DNA of 64,000 bases from Sanghuangporus weigelae (GCA_033182465.1 CP137327.1:806001-870000), one strand, 5' to 3'; shown: positions 12,127 to 23,913, counted from the first letter of the stretch. The notes: generated from the sequence alone by a model not told the origin. Numbers and translations: made by a program.

Positions 12127-14748
12127 TTAAGTACTCCATATAGAATTCCTGCGAAGTTCATGTGAAGGGTAAATGAAGTCTAGATCGTGCGTAGCAATGG
12201 TGCCGTCCGATTTGAGTTTATGGGCTTCATACGGTGGGTGGTCTCGGTTATCTCGTATCTCCTCGGAGACGTGTTTAACCTGCGCAAGGCCACCAGATAG
12301 TACGGTGTCAGCCTCAACAGTGCCACAAGAACAGATATAAAAATTAAGCATACCAGTTCCTCCCACGTCAGACGTACTCGCAGTATAGGATCGCACTGTA
12401 GACACACAAATGATGCTCCCAGATACTGCATATATCTCATGCTCATGTCATCCGGAAAGCCCATTGAAGAAAGTAATGCGTCTGCTGTCTGAACGACCAG
12501 TCGCTCGACCTGATATTCAGCTGACTTCCACGACGGAAGCCATCGCGAGCACATGTACTCCTCGCGACAAGACAGTATCTCGGAGAAGGTTATCATGACC
12601 CGAGGATTAAGATTAGTACCGAAGAACGCATTACCACCCCACACCACGTCCGTATCTACGGTCGAATCGATTTCAAGAGATTCCCATATAGCCGGATCTC
12701 TGTACGCGAACTCGTCTGGCTGCTCCTGAGCCGAGAGCAATAATTTCGCGCAACCAAACTCAACTTTCCGAGCGTGGATAGCCAGTAACTCTGGAAGCTC
12801 GTTTTCGATCTTTTGCCAGCGTTCCTCGGTTATTTTCACCCTACAGTCATCCTCCTCAATCATATCCAACACCATCGGTATTTCATATAGATCACGAATG
12901 CAAAGTGGCATATCATACCGGTTCCACGAAAAGTGCTGGCGCGTGTAATTTCCGTATAGCCGCAACAGTTCGTTTTCGCGCTCGAAGCGATCCTTGGCAG
13001 TGGCTCTCTTTCGGCCAATTTCCCGTCGACTTCGAAGCACTTGTTCAAGTTCTGGACGTACGCTATTCCAAGCTGCCAAATAACGCCTGTAAGACGCCGT
13101 CATACTTGAAATACGATTTAACGTACTTCTCTCTGTCATTTCTTTCGGCTGGTTAACAATATCCCGCCAGGACCAATAGGCACTCTCGTCGTCAATCCAC
13201 CAGTCCCCTTCTTCTGCGGCTTTGATTTCCTCATACAAATAACCGAGAGAATGAAGTCGGTCTGCTATCCTTTATATCTCGTTAGGATCCCCGAAATGCA
13301 TGAAGAATGAATGCTTACTGACTGTTTATATCGGTTCTTCCTTGTTTCTGCGTCTGCCATTTTTTGCGCCAAGATTTTCCAAACAGTAATACGCTTCTCA
13401 TGCTAATAATAACTGTCCGTGTGCATAGAATCCATGCTAAGAACTATATTACATACCTGCATAATCTCTTCGACGAAATGATGTTGCTTCTCCATGATAC
13501 TTTTCCGCTCTACTGAACCAGGCTCTGTTTTCAAGTAGGCCGAAACAACTCGGACAAAGTCGACTTCAAGAAAGCGCCGGGAAGTTATCTTTGAGAGTAC
13601 TTCATCGGATATCGCATCCCATTCTGTCACTTCATAGACTGTCAACTATGATTTCGTCCAGGAGAGTGATTTGACAACACGTACTTTTGCTCCATGGTAG
13701 TAATGTATATATTTTCTTCAAGTTACTTATTTCGATGCCAAAATATGAGCGAGACATTTTTCTACCAGAACGGACACTGAAGAGCCATATCAGGAGAGTA
13801 GTGGTCCGAGAGTCGATGGAATCACACTGACTTCAATTTGATACAGCGCTGACACAGGCGAATAAGCAATGAATCGATGACATTCTCCGCTTTGCGGTAG
13901 CCACATGCCTTGAAGAGGATGGCGTTATTGACGATGCACACGAACATGTCTTGATTCTTACCTGGCAAGTCTTTTCGAAGTACAAACTCGCATATTGAGG
14001 TTCGTTGAGGTTAGAAGGACATGGAGGCATTTGCATTCCATTCTCGCACGTAATCCAGACGTGTCTCGAGGATCTTGACATGAAAACGCCGTATAAGGAA
14101 CGACTCGTCCGCGACAAATAGAGCAGGTCGAGGGGCATGAGTTTCGATGCGATCTGTTGTTTTTCCGAGAATGATCAAGCAGATCGAAATCGACTAATGC
14201 GTCAAATACCTCGTATAATACATCTATAGGTAGGGACATCATTAGCGAAAGCTTGCCCACATCGTCCTTATTTATACGAGTCCTTCGATTCTTGACAGGA
14301 GCAGTACAGTCCGAGAACGTCGGCCAGTCCTTTGTCCTTGGACCAGATAGGAGGAAGCGTACTCGGCCTTTCTTCTCCGTTAAGACTGCAAGTACCTGGT
14401 CAGTCTGCTGTTTGATTTCTTTCAGGATACCAGAATTTCTTACTTTTTATAACCTCGTCGATCGAGGGAGAGCCTGCATCCGTCCCATTGTCAACATCCT
14501 TCACGTCCGGAACTGTAGTATTGGAATCCTCATGACCACCAGACGTGCCCTTTGAGTTGTATCTGGCACTTTTCTTGGTCCGTTTCTTCGGTCTCACAAC
14601 CTCCGCGTCGTTTTCGTCTCCACTTTCCGCTAGATTCCTACGCTTAGGCTCCGGGAGACTCCCTCTACCGAAGGCAGCATCAGCAAAACGTCCTGTAGGT
14701 GAAGAAATAGGCAGATGTATCGTACGTAGAGGACCTAGTCACAACCAT
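12127..14748 (-). CDS. F-box protein, array copy 1 (apparently intact)
   Basis: Probable substrate receptor for an SCF ubiquitin ligase. Reading on the minus strand, a basic disordered head (RRNLAESGDEND, PKKRTKKSARY) leads to LTEKKGRVRFLLSGP and then the F-box (KLSLMMSLPIDVLYE|IASKLMPLDLLYLSRTSRSLYGVFM). Next comes the usual agaricomycete region: VWITCENGMQMPPCP, NEPQYASLYFEKTCQ|ACGYRK, RLCQRCIKLK, FLEVDFVRVVSAYLK, IADRLHSLGY. The long C-terminal part has MGFPDDMSMRYMQYLGASFVCLQCDP and WEELV|KHVSEEIRD. About nine introns restore one frame; the last is 12280-12353. The protein ends at SIWST, about 50 residues earlier than copies 2 and 3, whose tails run to a Cys-rich stretch and HGIY. The 5' end is uncertain: the ATG at 14748 matches copy 2, but the first junction is not resolved. 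Confidence 0.75.
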
Positions 14749-15319
14749 CGAGAGAATATGCTGTCGAAAATGGTTATGGAACTGAACTGTGAACAGAAAT
14801 CAAGGTTGCGTTGCGCAACACGGGCACGTGTTCAAGTCACGTTCGCATTTCAAAACAGAGAATCCTAAGTAAACGAATAGTTCTAGTTCTCGGTGCAGTA
14901 GTTGATTTATGTGATGATATCTTAGCTTTGCCTGCTATCGGAAAAGATACCTATGGTGCGCTCGCATTAATGGTCAAATTCGAGACCGTACTTCCAAATG
15001 CTGTTCATAAGTTACGAATAAGTTGGGACACCCTCAACGCAGAGAACCCTTGAAATTGATCGATTATTGGACTAGATTTGTGATGTTGATTTGTGGATAG
15101 AAAGGCTTTCAACACTTATCCCGCATTAATGGTGGGGTTGACTGTATGCAAGCAAGGAAAAGATTACTTCAGGACCAGTAATATGTACACCGAGAAGACA
15201 TATGAACAGTCCGGAAGCTCATAGAGTTTTGCTGGCATACGCGAGGCCATCTGGGATGCTTTGGACTTACAATACTTTGAAAATAGCATCCAAGGACTGA
15301 GCGATAGAAATGGAGATTC
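14749..15319. other. Intergenic stretch, no gene seen
   Basis: Upstream flank of F-box copy 1. A short open frame at 14811-15053 has no start context, splice partner or recognisable motif. Confidence 0.5.
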
Positions 15320-15850
15320 TCATTTAGCAGAAAGGTTGGGAAACATGTCATCATCGTAGATCCCATGACTTGTTTTCTAAGTGTCAGTAAGCAACTCTAG
15401 GCCATTTCGTAGGATATAATGACTCACTGGGTTCGCATGTGCGAACAAAGTCCCTTTTCATACTTAATATGTTTGTGTATGCGTTGCTTCAGGCATACTC
15501 TGCAGTAATCATCATACAAGCGGTCGAATATCGAGACAGATGGCTTAGTGAGGCCAGGTCCATGTGCAGCAATAGGGCCATCTGAGGCGCGCTTATGCGT
15601 TTCAAAAAGGGGCATGTCGCATGATTGAGGATATTGATGATAGTCTCGAGGCAACGTGACCAACCTAGGACCATCAGTCAGAAAAACCCTGTCGCAGATG
15701 AATTTCGAGAATTCTGACTTACCAGTTCCTGCCAAGTTCGGTGAACTTGTAGTATTGGATCCCACTGTAGACATACAAAAGTCGATCCCAAGGACTCCAT
15801 GCATGCGATAGTCGCATCATCCCTAAAGCCCAGAGAAGATAGCTTTCAAA
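15320..15850 (-). pseudogene. F-box array copy 3, 5'-truncated remnant
   Basis: Only the last exons of an F-box paralogue remain. The remnant starts near SSLGFRDDATIACMESLG and continues with STFVCLQWDPIL and WQEL at an intron donor. The next exon reads DYHQYPQSCDMPLFETHK, then ASDGPIAAHGP and YCRVCLKQR to CSHMRTQ. A last short exon encodes SHGIYDDDMFPNLSAK and ends at 15320-15322. Everything upstream, including the F-box, is missing. A Cys of the CLQCDP block is Trp here. It aligns in order with copy 2, so it is the 3' end of a duplicated gene and not an independent gene. Confidence 0.75.
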
Positions 15851-16114
15851 CTACGTACCGCATTGAACTTCAAGTGTAAGATCGGAGTTCCTCAATGAGA
15901 AAAACATTGAAGCTTTTCGTGTTGGTCATCTGCCTCTAGAACAATTCTGGTGGTTTCCGCAGTACTAGTGCATAGAGAAAGAACTATATGGCAAGAAATA
16001 CAAGAGAAGACATTCGTGGCGGTTCGGGTGCTCACGAAATATCTGAGTCACCCTACAGTTCCCTTGCTTTATTATTCAATCCAGAGACCACAAAATCGAA
16101 ATGACAATTCTCGT

Positions 16115-18902
16115 TTAGTAGAATGGATCGGAAACTTGCTGGTAATCGTAGATCCCATGGCTTATATTCTAGTCGTTAGTAAGCAAGTCAAGCCCATTTT
16201 CAGAATACAAACACGTACTGGGTTCTCATGTGAGAATAAAGCCCTATTTTATTCTCGAGATGTTTGTATATATCCTGCTTCGAACATAATTCGCAGGACT
16301 CCTTATGTAGGGTACCTAATAGTGTGATAGATGGCTTAACGAGGTCGGGATCATGCGCAGCTATAGGGTGATCTGAAACGAGCTTGTGAGTTTCAAGTAG
16401 AGGAATATCGCATGACTGAGGATATCGTCGGTAATCTCGTATTTCACAAGCGACATGCCTAACCTAAGGTTATCAGGTTGAATAATTTCATCGTAGTCAT
16501 TTCACGCGTTCAGACTTACCAATTCGTCCCAAGTTAGAGGATTTCGTAACATTGGATCGCACTGTAGACACACAAAAGTCGATCCCAAGGATTCCATATG
16601 CGACATTGTAGTATCATTCGGAAAACCCAATGAAGACCGCAACGCATCGGCCGTATGGAAGTCTAACCGATTTCCACGGAGGATACAACCACGTTCTGAG
16701 CATGTTAGTTCGGCGCCGAGACAGAATCTGGGCAAAAGTCTCCATGTCGTACGGAGCTGCAGGATGACTGAAAAAAGCATTGCACCTCCAGACTGTACCG
16801 ATGTCGACGGTCGAATCGATTTCAGAGGTTTTCCATTCTTCCTCATCTATACGCGCAATCCCGTCTGAATGCTCCTGCGCCGAGCGCAGCAGATTCGCAC
16901 AGTCGTATTTTATCTTCCGAGAGTGCAGGAACGCTATCATCGGAAGCTCGTTCTCGATTTTCTGCCAGTGTTCCTTAGTTATTTCCACAGTACAATCGTC
17001 TCTTTCGATCATGTCTGACACCAGCGGTACTGCATACAGATCGACAAGGCAAAGAGGAGCTTGGTAGACCGAATACGACATTTGCTGTTCTACATAGTCT
17101 TTGTAGAAAGCGAGTAGTTCGGATTCGCGTTTGCAACGATCTTGTTCAATGATTTGTTCGCGGTCATACTCCCGTTTGCTTTGGAGTAGAGCTTCGAGCT
17201 TTGGGCGAATGTTATTCCAAACTGCGGGTAAAGGAAGGAAAGATTAGAAAACGTTGAAACATAAAGGACGGCTTTAGTGACTTACTTCTGTCCGTTAGTT
17301 CTCTCGGCTGGCAAACAAGCTTCAGCCATGACTCTCGGGAAACGTGATCACCGTTCCAAGATCTCATTGATCCAATCTCCTCATATGGGTACCCGAGAGA
17401 ATAGAGTCGGTCCGCAATCCTGTACATTTCGTTAGAACTCTGTGAGACGCTAGGGAGTGAACGACCAACTGTTCCCGGCGTCTAGCCTTTATTTCTTCGT
17501 CTGCGAGTTTGTGCGCCCACGTGTGAGCAGCTCGCCAAGCGACTATGTGATGCACATGCTAGTTGTACAATATGCTGATGAGCACATTTAAACCAATCTT
17601 AGAGGCTAAGATATTAACCTTTGCCATTTCCTCGACAAATCGACGTTGCTTCTCCAAAAATAAAATACGCTCTTCCGAGTCAGCATCCATCTTCAGATAG
17701 GTCGAAGCAGCTCGGACAAAATCGACTTCGAGGAAGTGTGGCTGCGTCTTTCCTCGATCTATAATTTGAAGTGTGTCCGTCACGCTCACTAATTTGAAAG
17801 CTTAACCGCGATAAAAAGAGTAAGAATGGCGCGAAACCATACTTTCTCTGAATGGTAGTAGCGAGTATAATACATTAAGGCCAGTGAGTTGAGGTCCAAA
17901 ATATATGCGGACCATTTCTTTGCCTGAACGGACGCTGTAAATATATGAGAATACAGTTGATGAGATTCATAGAGTCATACGGACTTCCACTTGATGCACC
18001 GTTTGCACAATCGAACGAACAATGTATCCATAACGCTCTCCACCCTGCGATGGCCGCATGCCTTTAAGCAATGTGTTATTCGACATTTACATGAACGTGA
18101 CTGAATTCTTGCCTGGCAAGTCTTTTCGAAGCGAAGACTGGCGTACTGAGGCTCGTTGAGGTTAGGAGGGCAGGGCGGCATCTGAATAGCATTCTGGCAA
18201 GCAATCCAAGTTGGCCTCGATGATTTCGACATGAGAACGTTGTAAAATGAACGATTCGACCGTGACAAATAAAGCAGGTCGAGAGGCATAAGATAAGTTG
18301 CAATCTATTGTTTTTAGAGAATGATTAAATATAGCAGACTGATTAATGTTCCAAATACCTCGTGTATCACATCTATGGGCAGAGACATCATGAGCGAGAG
18401 CTTTCCTATCTCGCCCTTGTTCATGCGGCCTTTTCTGTTTACGACGGGACTAGTTGAGTCTGAGAACGTCGACCAACTCTTTGTTCTTGGACCAGACAGA
18501 AGGAAGCGCACCCGGCCCTTCTTCTCGGTCAAGGCTACGAATTATCGATCAGTCAACACGTGCTTCCTTTCAACTACCAGAATCCCGCACTTTTTATGAT
18601 CTCGTCCGGCAAGGGAGGGATCGCGTCCACCGTATTGTCAACATCCTCCTCATTCAGAATTGCGGTGTTGTGTCGCTCATGCCCGCCAGACTTTCCCTTT
18701 GAACCGCTCTTAATGACACTTTTCTTGGTCCGTTTCTTTGGTCTCTCCTCCTGATCTTCATCTTCGTCGTCGCATTCTTCACTTTCTGCTAGATTACTTT
18801 GTTTGGGCGTAGGAAGGTTTCCCCTAGAGTTGGCGGCGTTAGCAGAAAGCCCTTCGGAAAAGTGACAGAGGTACCGCACGTCGAAGATCTAGTGGCAACC
18901 AT
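16115..18902 (-). pseudogene. F-box array copy 2, frameshifted
   Basis: Full-length paralogue of copy 1 with the same exon order: acidic/basic head (ECDDEDEDQEERPKKRTKK), F-box (KLSLMMSLPIDVIHE|IATYLMPLDLLYLSR), FEKTCQ|ACGHRR, VRSGKEMVRIYFG, FLEVDFVRAASTYLK, REQ|IADRLYSLGYPYEE, and the tail HVACEIRDYRRYPQSC to HMRTQ and SHGIYDYQQ. The large C-terminal exon breaks at about 16,660: after YPPWKS the frame changes, and compared with copy 1 some 20 bp are missing before TADAL. The frame then resumes with LGFPNDTTMSHMESLGSTF. I therefore call it a pseudogene, although a shortened F-box protein could still be made. One intron (donor near 18,112) starts with GC. The start is uncertain, as in copy 1. 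Confidence 0.7.
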
Positions 18903-19929
18903 CTCGGTTTTTACTTCAATTCAAATGTCGAGATTCTCCCGCAACAACGGTCGTCGAAGTGAACGATAGAGATCAATGTGGCTTGGCGCTTAATCGGCGA
19001 AGTTACGCGTGTTTATGACTATTTGTTACTACCAAATCGAGTCATTGGAGGCACGTGCTCAAGTCACGTTAGTCGCGCTTGACCCAACAACTATGCTTCT
19101 TGCCTTCTCGTTAGAAACTGACCTTCGTGGTGGGCGGTGCGAGGGAGGATCCTTATTCTTTTGGTGCAGAAGCCAATCTAGGATGCATCTCACGTACGTG
19201 CACGCGCCGTAGGTTGCTCTGACGGAGATAAATGGAGGCGTGTGCCAACTCTCCTGAGGTCTCGCTCCTCAGAGCACCAGAATCATTGAAATTTGACGCG
19301 TAATCAAGACGTTCAGCTCGCATGATTTGAAGCGAGTCCAGGCGATGCAATCGATATCACGTTGCCTCAGATACGGATGACATCAATTCACATTCGCATA
19401 GTATATGGACTCTGCGTCGCTGACTGGCTGGATCGTTCCTGCGGCCTGTGTATTCTGGGGATTTCAACAGGTCTGGCCACAATAGCCGCTCGTGTTGGCG
19501 GTGATGATTGTCTGGCGGAGGGTCCAACGAACGGTGCTTTCTCACACATTCTGAATCTTTTTTGCCTCGCGCTCGCCACTTGCGCTAATATCGCTCTAGC
19601 CTTCTCAATCTCGACTCTGGATGGCACACCTCGACTGTTCGTTCCTAAAATGACACACTGTCCGCACTATGGCGACGGATGTTATAAATAACTGGCGACT
19701 GAAATCTGTCTAAAAATAAATGACACCCATGCAGATCAGTGTGTGTTGCTCTTTCGCACGCATGTGGGCCTGAAAAAGATGGGTTCCTGCGATCAGCAAC
19801 CACTCGTAGCGGCTGCTCTCTCTGTTGGTCTCTGATGCGTCTGTTCGCCGTGTCAAATTACTGCGATCGGAACACCTGCTCTCGAGACCGGATCTAACGA
19901 GATGCCGTCGTTCATCTTTTTCAAGAAGT
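18903..19929. other. Intergenic stretch, no gene seen
   Basis: About 1 kb between the divergently placed F-box copy and secreted member 4. Open frames of 60-110 codons occur on both strands (for example 19362-19691), but none has recognisable domains. Confidence 0.5.
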
Positions 19930-20040
19930 TATAAAAGCTCTATTCTCCTTGCCCATCTCATCCCACTTCGTCTTTTCCTCTTTTCCGTTCGACTGCTTCT
20001 CTATCCTCTTCCTTACCCTCCGCTCGCGGCCTGGTGCTCG
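19930..20040 (+). promoter_or_regulatory. TATA box and shared leader motif, secreted-family member 4
   Basis: TATAAAA at 19930-19936, a CT-rich tract, and CGGCCTGGTGCTCG at 20027-20040, about 90 bp before the ATG. Confidence 0.6.
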
Positions 20041-20129
20041 CTTTTTGCTTTCCTTTTATTTGACCGTTTACGCTCGTTACAAACTTAACTCCAAGATCTC
20101 TGAAGAGAGGAAGGAACTAGTTTCCAAAC

Positions 20130-21356
20130 ATGTTCTCGAAACAGCTTTTCTCCACCCTCACTTTGCTTGTGTTCGTGGCATCTTCTGTCCTTGCCGCTCC
20201 TCCTCTCTCATGCCCTGCAGCGTCGACCGTAACAGTCGTCGCTTCAAGCGCGGCTGCCTCAAACATTGCTGTTAGCAGCTCCGCTGTAATCTCTTCTGCC
20301 GCGGCCAGTGCTACCTCTACTTCTTCCAGCAAGGGCGGCAAAGGAAATAAAGAAGGCAAGGATGGAAAGGACAAAGACGGCAAAGGAAGAGGTGGCAAAA
20401 ACAAAGGCGGCGATAGCAGTGCTTCTTCCAGCGCGGCTGTATCTTCGACCGATTCTATTTTTGTTTCGGCTTCAGCGACTGATTCTATCGCCGCTTCGGC
20501 CACGGGGGTCTCTTCCTCTGCTGCAAGTGCAAGTGCCTCTCTAGTTGTCGGTGGTGGTGACAAGGGCGTTGGCGGCTCTAGTCTGGCAAGCTCCGTTATC
20601 GCAAGTGCGACAGCATCTGCATCGTCGGGAGCTGCTTCGGGCTCTGCTACTGATGATCAGCAGGCTGCCACGAGTACGTTGAACTAAATTTTCATGAGAC
20701 AATTCAACTGACTTCTGGTCTTTTCAGCTCTCAACCCAGCTGTCATCGCTACTGGATTCGCGTCGGATGGACAACAAGTCCCTACGGAGGGCCAGGTCCC
20801 CTCTCTGACATCGACGAACAACTTCATCAACTTCTGCTTGACCGTCAACAAGCCCATCACGAACGGCCAGCAGATCAAGACTGGTTCATGTAACCCCGCA
20901 CCAATGGGTGTCATTGCTGCTACGACGAACATGCCATCGTCGAAGTTCCAGTTCCCGAAGAACAACGACACTATTCCCGCGAACCAGGCATTCACAATCA
21001 AGATGGCGATCAACAACATCGAGACGGGCAATTTCGTCAATGCGAACAGCAACTACTACAGTGCACCACAGCAGGTGAACGCGCAGGGCAACATCATCGG
21101 ACACTCGCACGTTGTCATCGAGCTCCTCGACAGCCTGAGCCAGACGACCGTAACGGACCCGAGCAAGTTCGCGTTCTTCAAGGGTATCAACGGAGCTGCC
21201 GTTAACGGTGTCGTCACCGCGGACGTCGCAGCTGGTCTTCCTGCCGGCGCGTACCGTATGGCTTCGATCAACGCTGCTGCGAACCACCAGCCTGTGCTTG
21301 TTGCTGTTGCTCAGCATGGTTCGCTCGACGACATGGTCTATTTCACCGTCCAGTAA
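20130..21356 (+). CDS. Secreted protein, LNPAVIATGF family, member 4 (Lys/Gly-rich stalk)
   Basis: Two exons (20130-20673, 20728-21356) give about 390 residues. The signal peptide (MFSKQLFSTLTLLVFVASSVLA|AP) leads to a ~155-residue stalk. The stalk has a Ser/Ala-rich part, then a charged block of K, G, D and E (GGKGNKEGKDGKDKDGKG, residues ~68-94), then another Ser/Ala-rich part ending DDQQAAT. Exon 2 is the standard family domain, LNPAVIATGFASDGQQ through DDMVYFTVQ, with GSCNPAPMGVIA and IIGHSHVVIE intact. The domain is close to members 1 and 5. A long open frame on the other strand (20117-20563) is the mirror of the biased stalk and is not a gene. Predicted secreted or wall-associated; function unknown. 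Confidence 0.86.
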
Positions 21357-22347
21357 ATGCAGATCTGTCTTGCGGCGAGCTTTGAAAGTGTGCCGTGCGT
21401 CGAGTATTTTGGTTCCTTTGACCGTCTCTCTTCGTCGTTCTTGTATCTGTTTTTCCCGCATGACTGGTTTGCATTGATTTTTTGATGTTCGTTCTCGGTC
21501 CTTTCAGTACTGGGTTACTGTTATTTTGTTGTTGTTCGTCACGAATCCAATATCTCCTGCATTGTCCAATAGCAACATACCAGAAATCTCAATTTTAACA
21601 ATGTGCAATAGCCAATGAGGCATTTACCGAACAACGTTATGCAGCTCCGTTTTCGACTTGTGTCCTCTTGGCAACGAACCCGATGAGTACTGCCGATCAC
21701 GCTGATCATTCTTTTCTCCCATCAATTTAGATCGGAAGAACCTTTGACCTGTCCTTGCCGACAATCTCCAGGCACATTATTTCTCCTTATTCTTGGTTAC
21801 ATGGATTTTTACTTTATCATTGGACCTGACTTGAACCTGTTGGGCGCCTTCTCGCAATTCATTTCATTCCCCAATCGGGGACAAGGTGCCATAAAACAGA
21901 ATCAACGTTTTATTCGATCCTGGATGGGTCATTAAAAATGGAAGAGGCGATATCTGTGGTTTTGTCGCCCTTGTCAACGGCGGCGACCGAACCTCGGCAT
22001 GTTGTTGAAGCCGTTTCCGGATTGAAACTAGGCTTATCGTCTCACGGATCAATCAAGAGGCTTGTTGGAAACCGGAGACTCATGCTGGATAGCTTCCTCA
22101 GACAAATGCCGACTACGGGTCACACTAGGTCGCACTCGAGTCGTCGTGCTCGGAGCGGAAAATGGTTGCTTCTTCGTTTACGCCGCGTATGCCAATTGGT
22201 CGTCCTTGTCATTTCGTACGGTGAAATTAGTCAGGAAAGGAAAGAATAAGGAACACGCGGCTTGTTGCTTGCCGATTTTATCGATTCGGAGTACACATCC
22301 AGACCTGGCTGGCTACGGCAAGAATTGCGCATGAGATGCTCAGTACT
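21357..22347. other. Intergenic stretch, no gene seen
   Basis: About 1 kb between members 4 and 5. Short open frames only, with no motif or repeat. Confidence 0.5.
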
Positions 22348-22461
22348 TATAAAGTACTTATACCGGCCTGGGACTCCGCCATCACAAGATCCCCTTCATC
22401 TCTTTCTTTCCCTCCCTCCATCTTCCTCTGTCGCCTCTGTGCTTCACGGCCTGGTGTCGTT
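22348..22461 (+). promoter_or_regulatory. TATA box and shared leader motif, secreted-family member 5
   Basis: TATAAA at 22348-22353, a strong CT-rich tract, and CGGCCTGGTGTCGTT at 22447-22461. The leader to the ATG is longer here (~175 bp) than in the other copies, but the TATA-to-motif spacing (~99 bp) is kept. Confidence 0.6.
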
Positions 22462-22635
22462 CCCTCCCTCCGAGCTTGCTCGATATTCATTCTTTTCCCT
22501 GCACATTCTTTTGCATCGTCCGACGCACGCCAAGCCGAACGAGCTTTGACCAGGAACACATTTCGCTTGCATTTCGCACATTTGAGAAGGATTTGAATTT
22601 TTATTTCGGGAAAAGACAGGAACATTTTAGAAAAG

Positions 22636-23913
22636 ATGTTCTCCAAGACGCTTTTTGTCGCTCTTAGCTTGTTCTCTATCGCCGCCCCGCCTGTTCTTGG
22701 CGTTCCATGCACTTCGGTCGTAACCGTAACCGCTGGCGCCAGCTCGACTGACGTCGCCGCTACTAGCGCTGCTGCTTCAACCTCGGTGTCCGTCCCTGCC
22801 GCCATCTCGACATCGCGCGGATCAAAAGGCTCATCTGGTTCTAACAATAACAATAACAATAACAATAACAATGGTTCCGATAGCTCGTTGACGACCAGCG
22901 CTCGCAATAATGCCGCGACGACGACGAGTTCAGCTGCTTCCTCCAGCTCGACGTCAAGCGGTGGTCGCGGCGGCAATGATAATGGCAATGGCAATGGCAA
23001 TGGAAGGGGCAACGGAAACGGAAACGGCAATGACAATGGAAATGGCAATGATGATACCGATACCACTACAACTGCGTCGAACGGGAATAATGCCGCTGAG
23101 ACTACGACCAGCGCGGCGGACGCTACTTCTACAACTGCTACAGCTACCTCCGGTACCGGTAATGGCAACGACAACGGAAACGGAAACAGCTCTGATTCTA
23201 CTGATAGCGAACAGAGCGCTACCAGTATGTTATTCTCGATTAAAAACCACCTATTTTACTGATACAATCGTCGTACCTTTACAGCCCTTAACTCGGCTGT
23301 CATTGCCACTGGCTTCGCTTCGGACGGCCAAGAAGTCCCTACGGAAGGCCAAGTTGCCTCGTTGACCTCTACCAATAACTTCATCAACTTCTGCTTGACT
23401 GTGAACAAACCCATTACGAACGGCCAGCAGATCAAGACCGGCTCATGTAACCCCGCGCCGATAGGTGTCATCGCTGCTACGACGAACATGCCGTCGTCGA
23501 AGTTCCAATTCCCGAAGAACGGCGATACGGTCCAGGCCAACCAGGCGTTTACGATCCAAATGGCGATCAACAACATCGAGACGGGCAATTTCGTCAACGC
23601 TCAGAGTAACTACTACAGCGCACCTCAACAAGTGAATGCGCAGGGCAACATCATCGGACACTCGCACGTCGTCATCGAGCAGCTTGACAGCTTGGACCAG
23701 ACTACTGTCACAGACCCGAGCAAGTTTGCGTTCTTCAAGGGCATCAACGGTGCTGCCGTTAACGGCGTCGTTACTGCGGACGTCGCAGACGGACTCCCAG
23801 CAGGCGTATATCGTATGGCGTCCATCAACTCTGCGGCAAACCACCAGCCTGTGCTCGTCGCTGTCGCTCAGCACGGCTCGCTCGACGATATGGTCTACTT
23901 CACTGTGGAGTAA
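22636..23913 (+). CDS. Secreted protein, LNPAVIATGF family, member 5 (Asn/Gly repeat stalk)
   Basis: Two exons (22636-23224, 23285-23913) give about 405 residues. The signal peptide (MFSKTLFVALSLFSIAAPPVLG|VP) is followed by the longest stalk of the family. The stalk combines Ser/Thr-rich parts, a run of about ten Asn coded by alternating AAC and AAT, and an NGNGNG-type region (residues ~115-140, echoed near 175) with occasional Arg and Asp. It ends DSEQSAT. Exon 2 is the family domain (LNSAVIATGFASDGQE to DDMVYFTVE). The Asn tract and the GGNGNN units are built on short DNA repeats, so length variation between strains is likely. The long minus-strand frame over exon 1 is a mirror of the repeat composition. 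Function unknown. Confidence 0.86.

Noticed and set aside
14811-15053. 80-codon plus-strand frame as a small gene
   Set aside because: No motif, no signal peptide, and no splice or promoter context between two F-box copies.
20117-20563. 148-codon Leu/Pro/Glu-rich frame on the minus strand
   Set aside because: Mirror of the Ser/Ala and Lys/Gly stalk of member 4.
22347-23174. 275-codon open frame on the minus strand
   Set aside because: It is the mirror of the repeat-rich stalk of secreted member 5; biased codons on one strand leave the other open. No homology or start context.
6881-23913. Naming the secreted family 'ribosomal protein S17'
   Set aside because: That label circulates for such proteins, but a signal peptide, an extracellular-type stalk and no S17 motifs argue against it.
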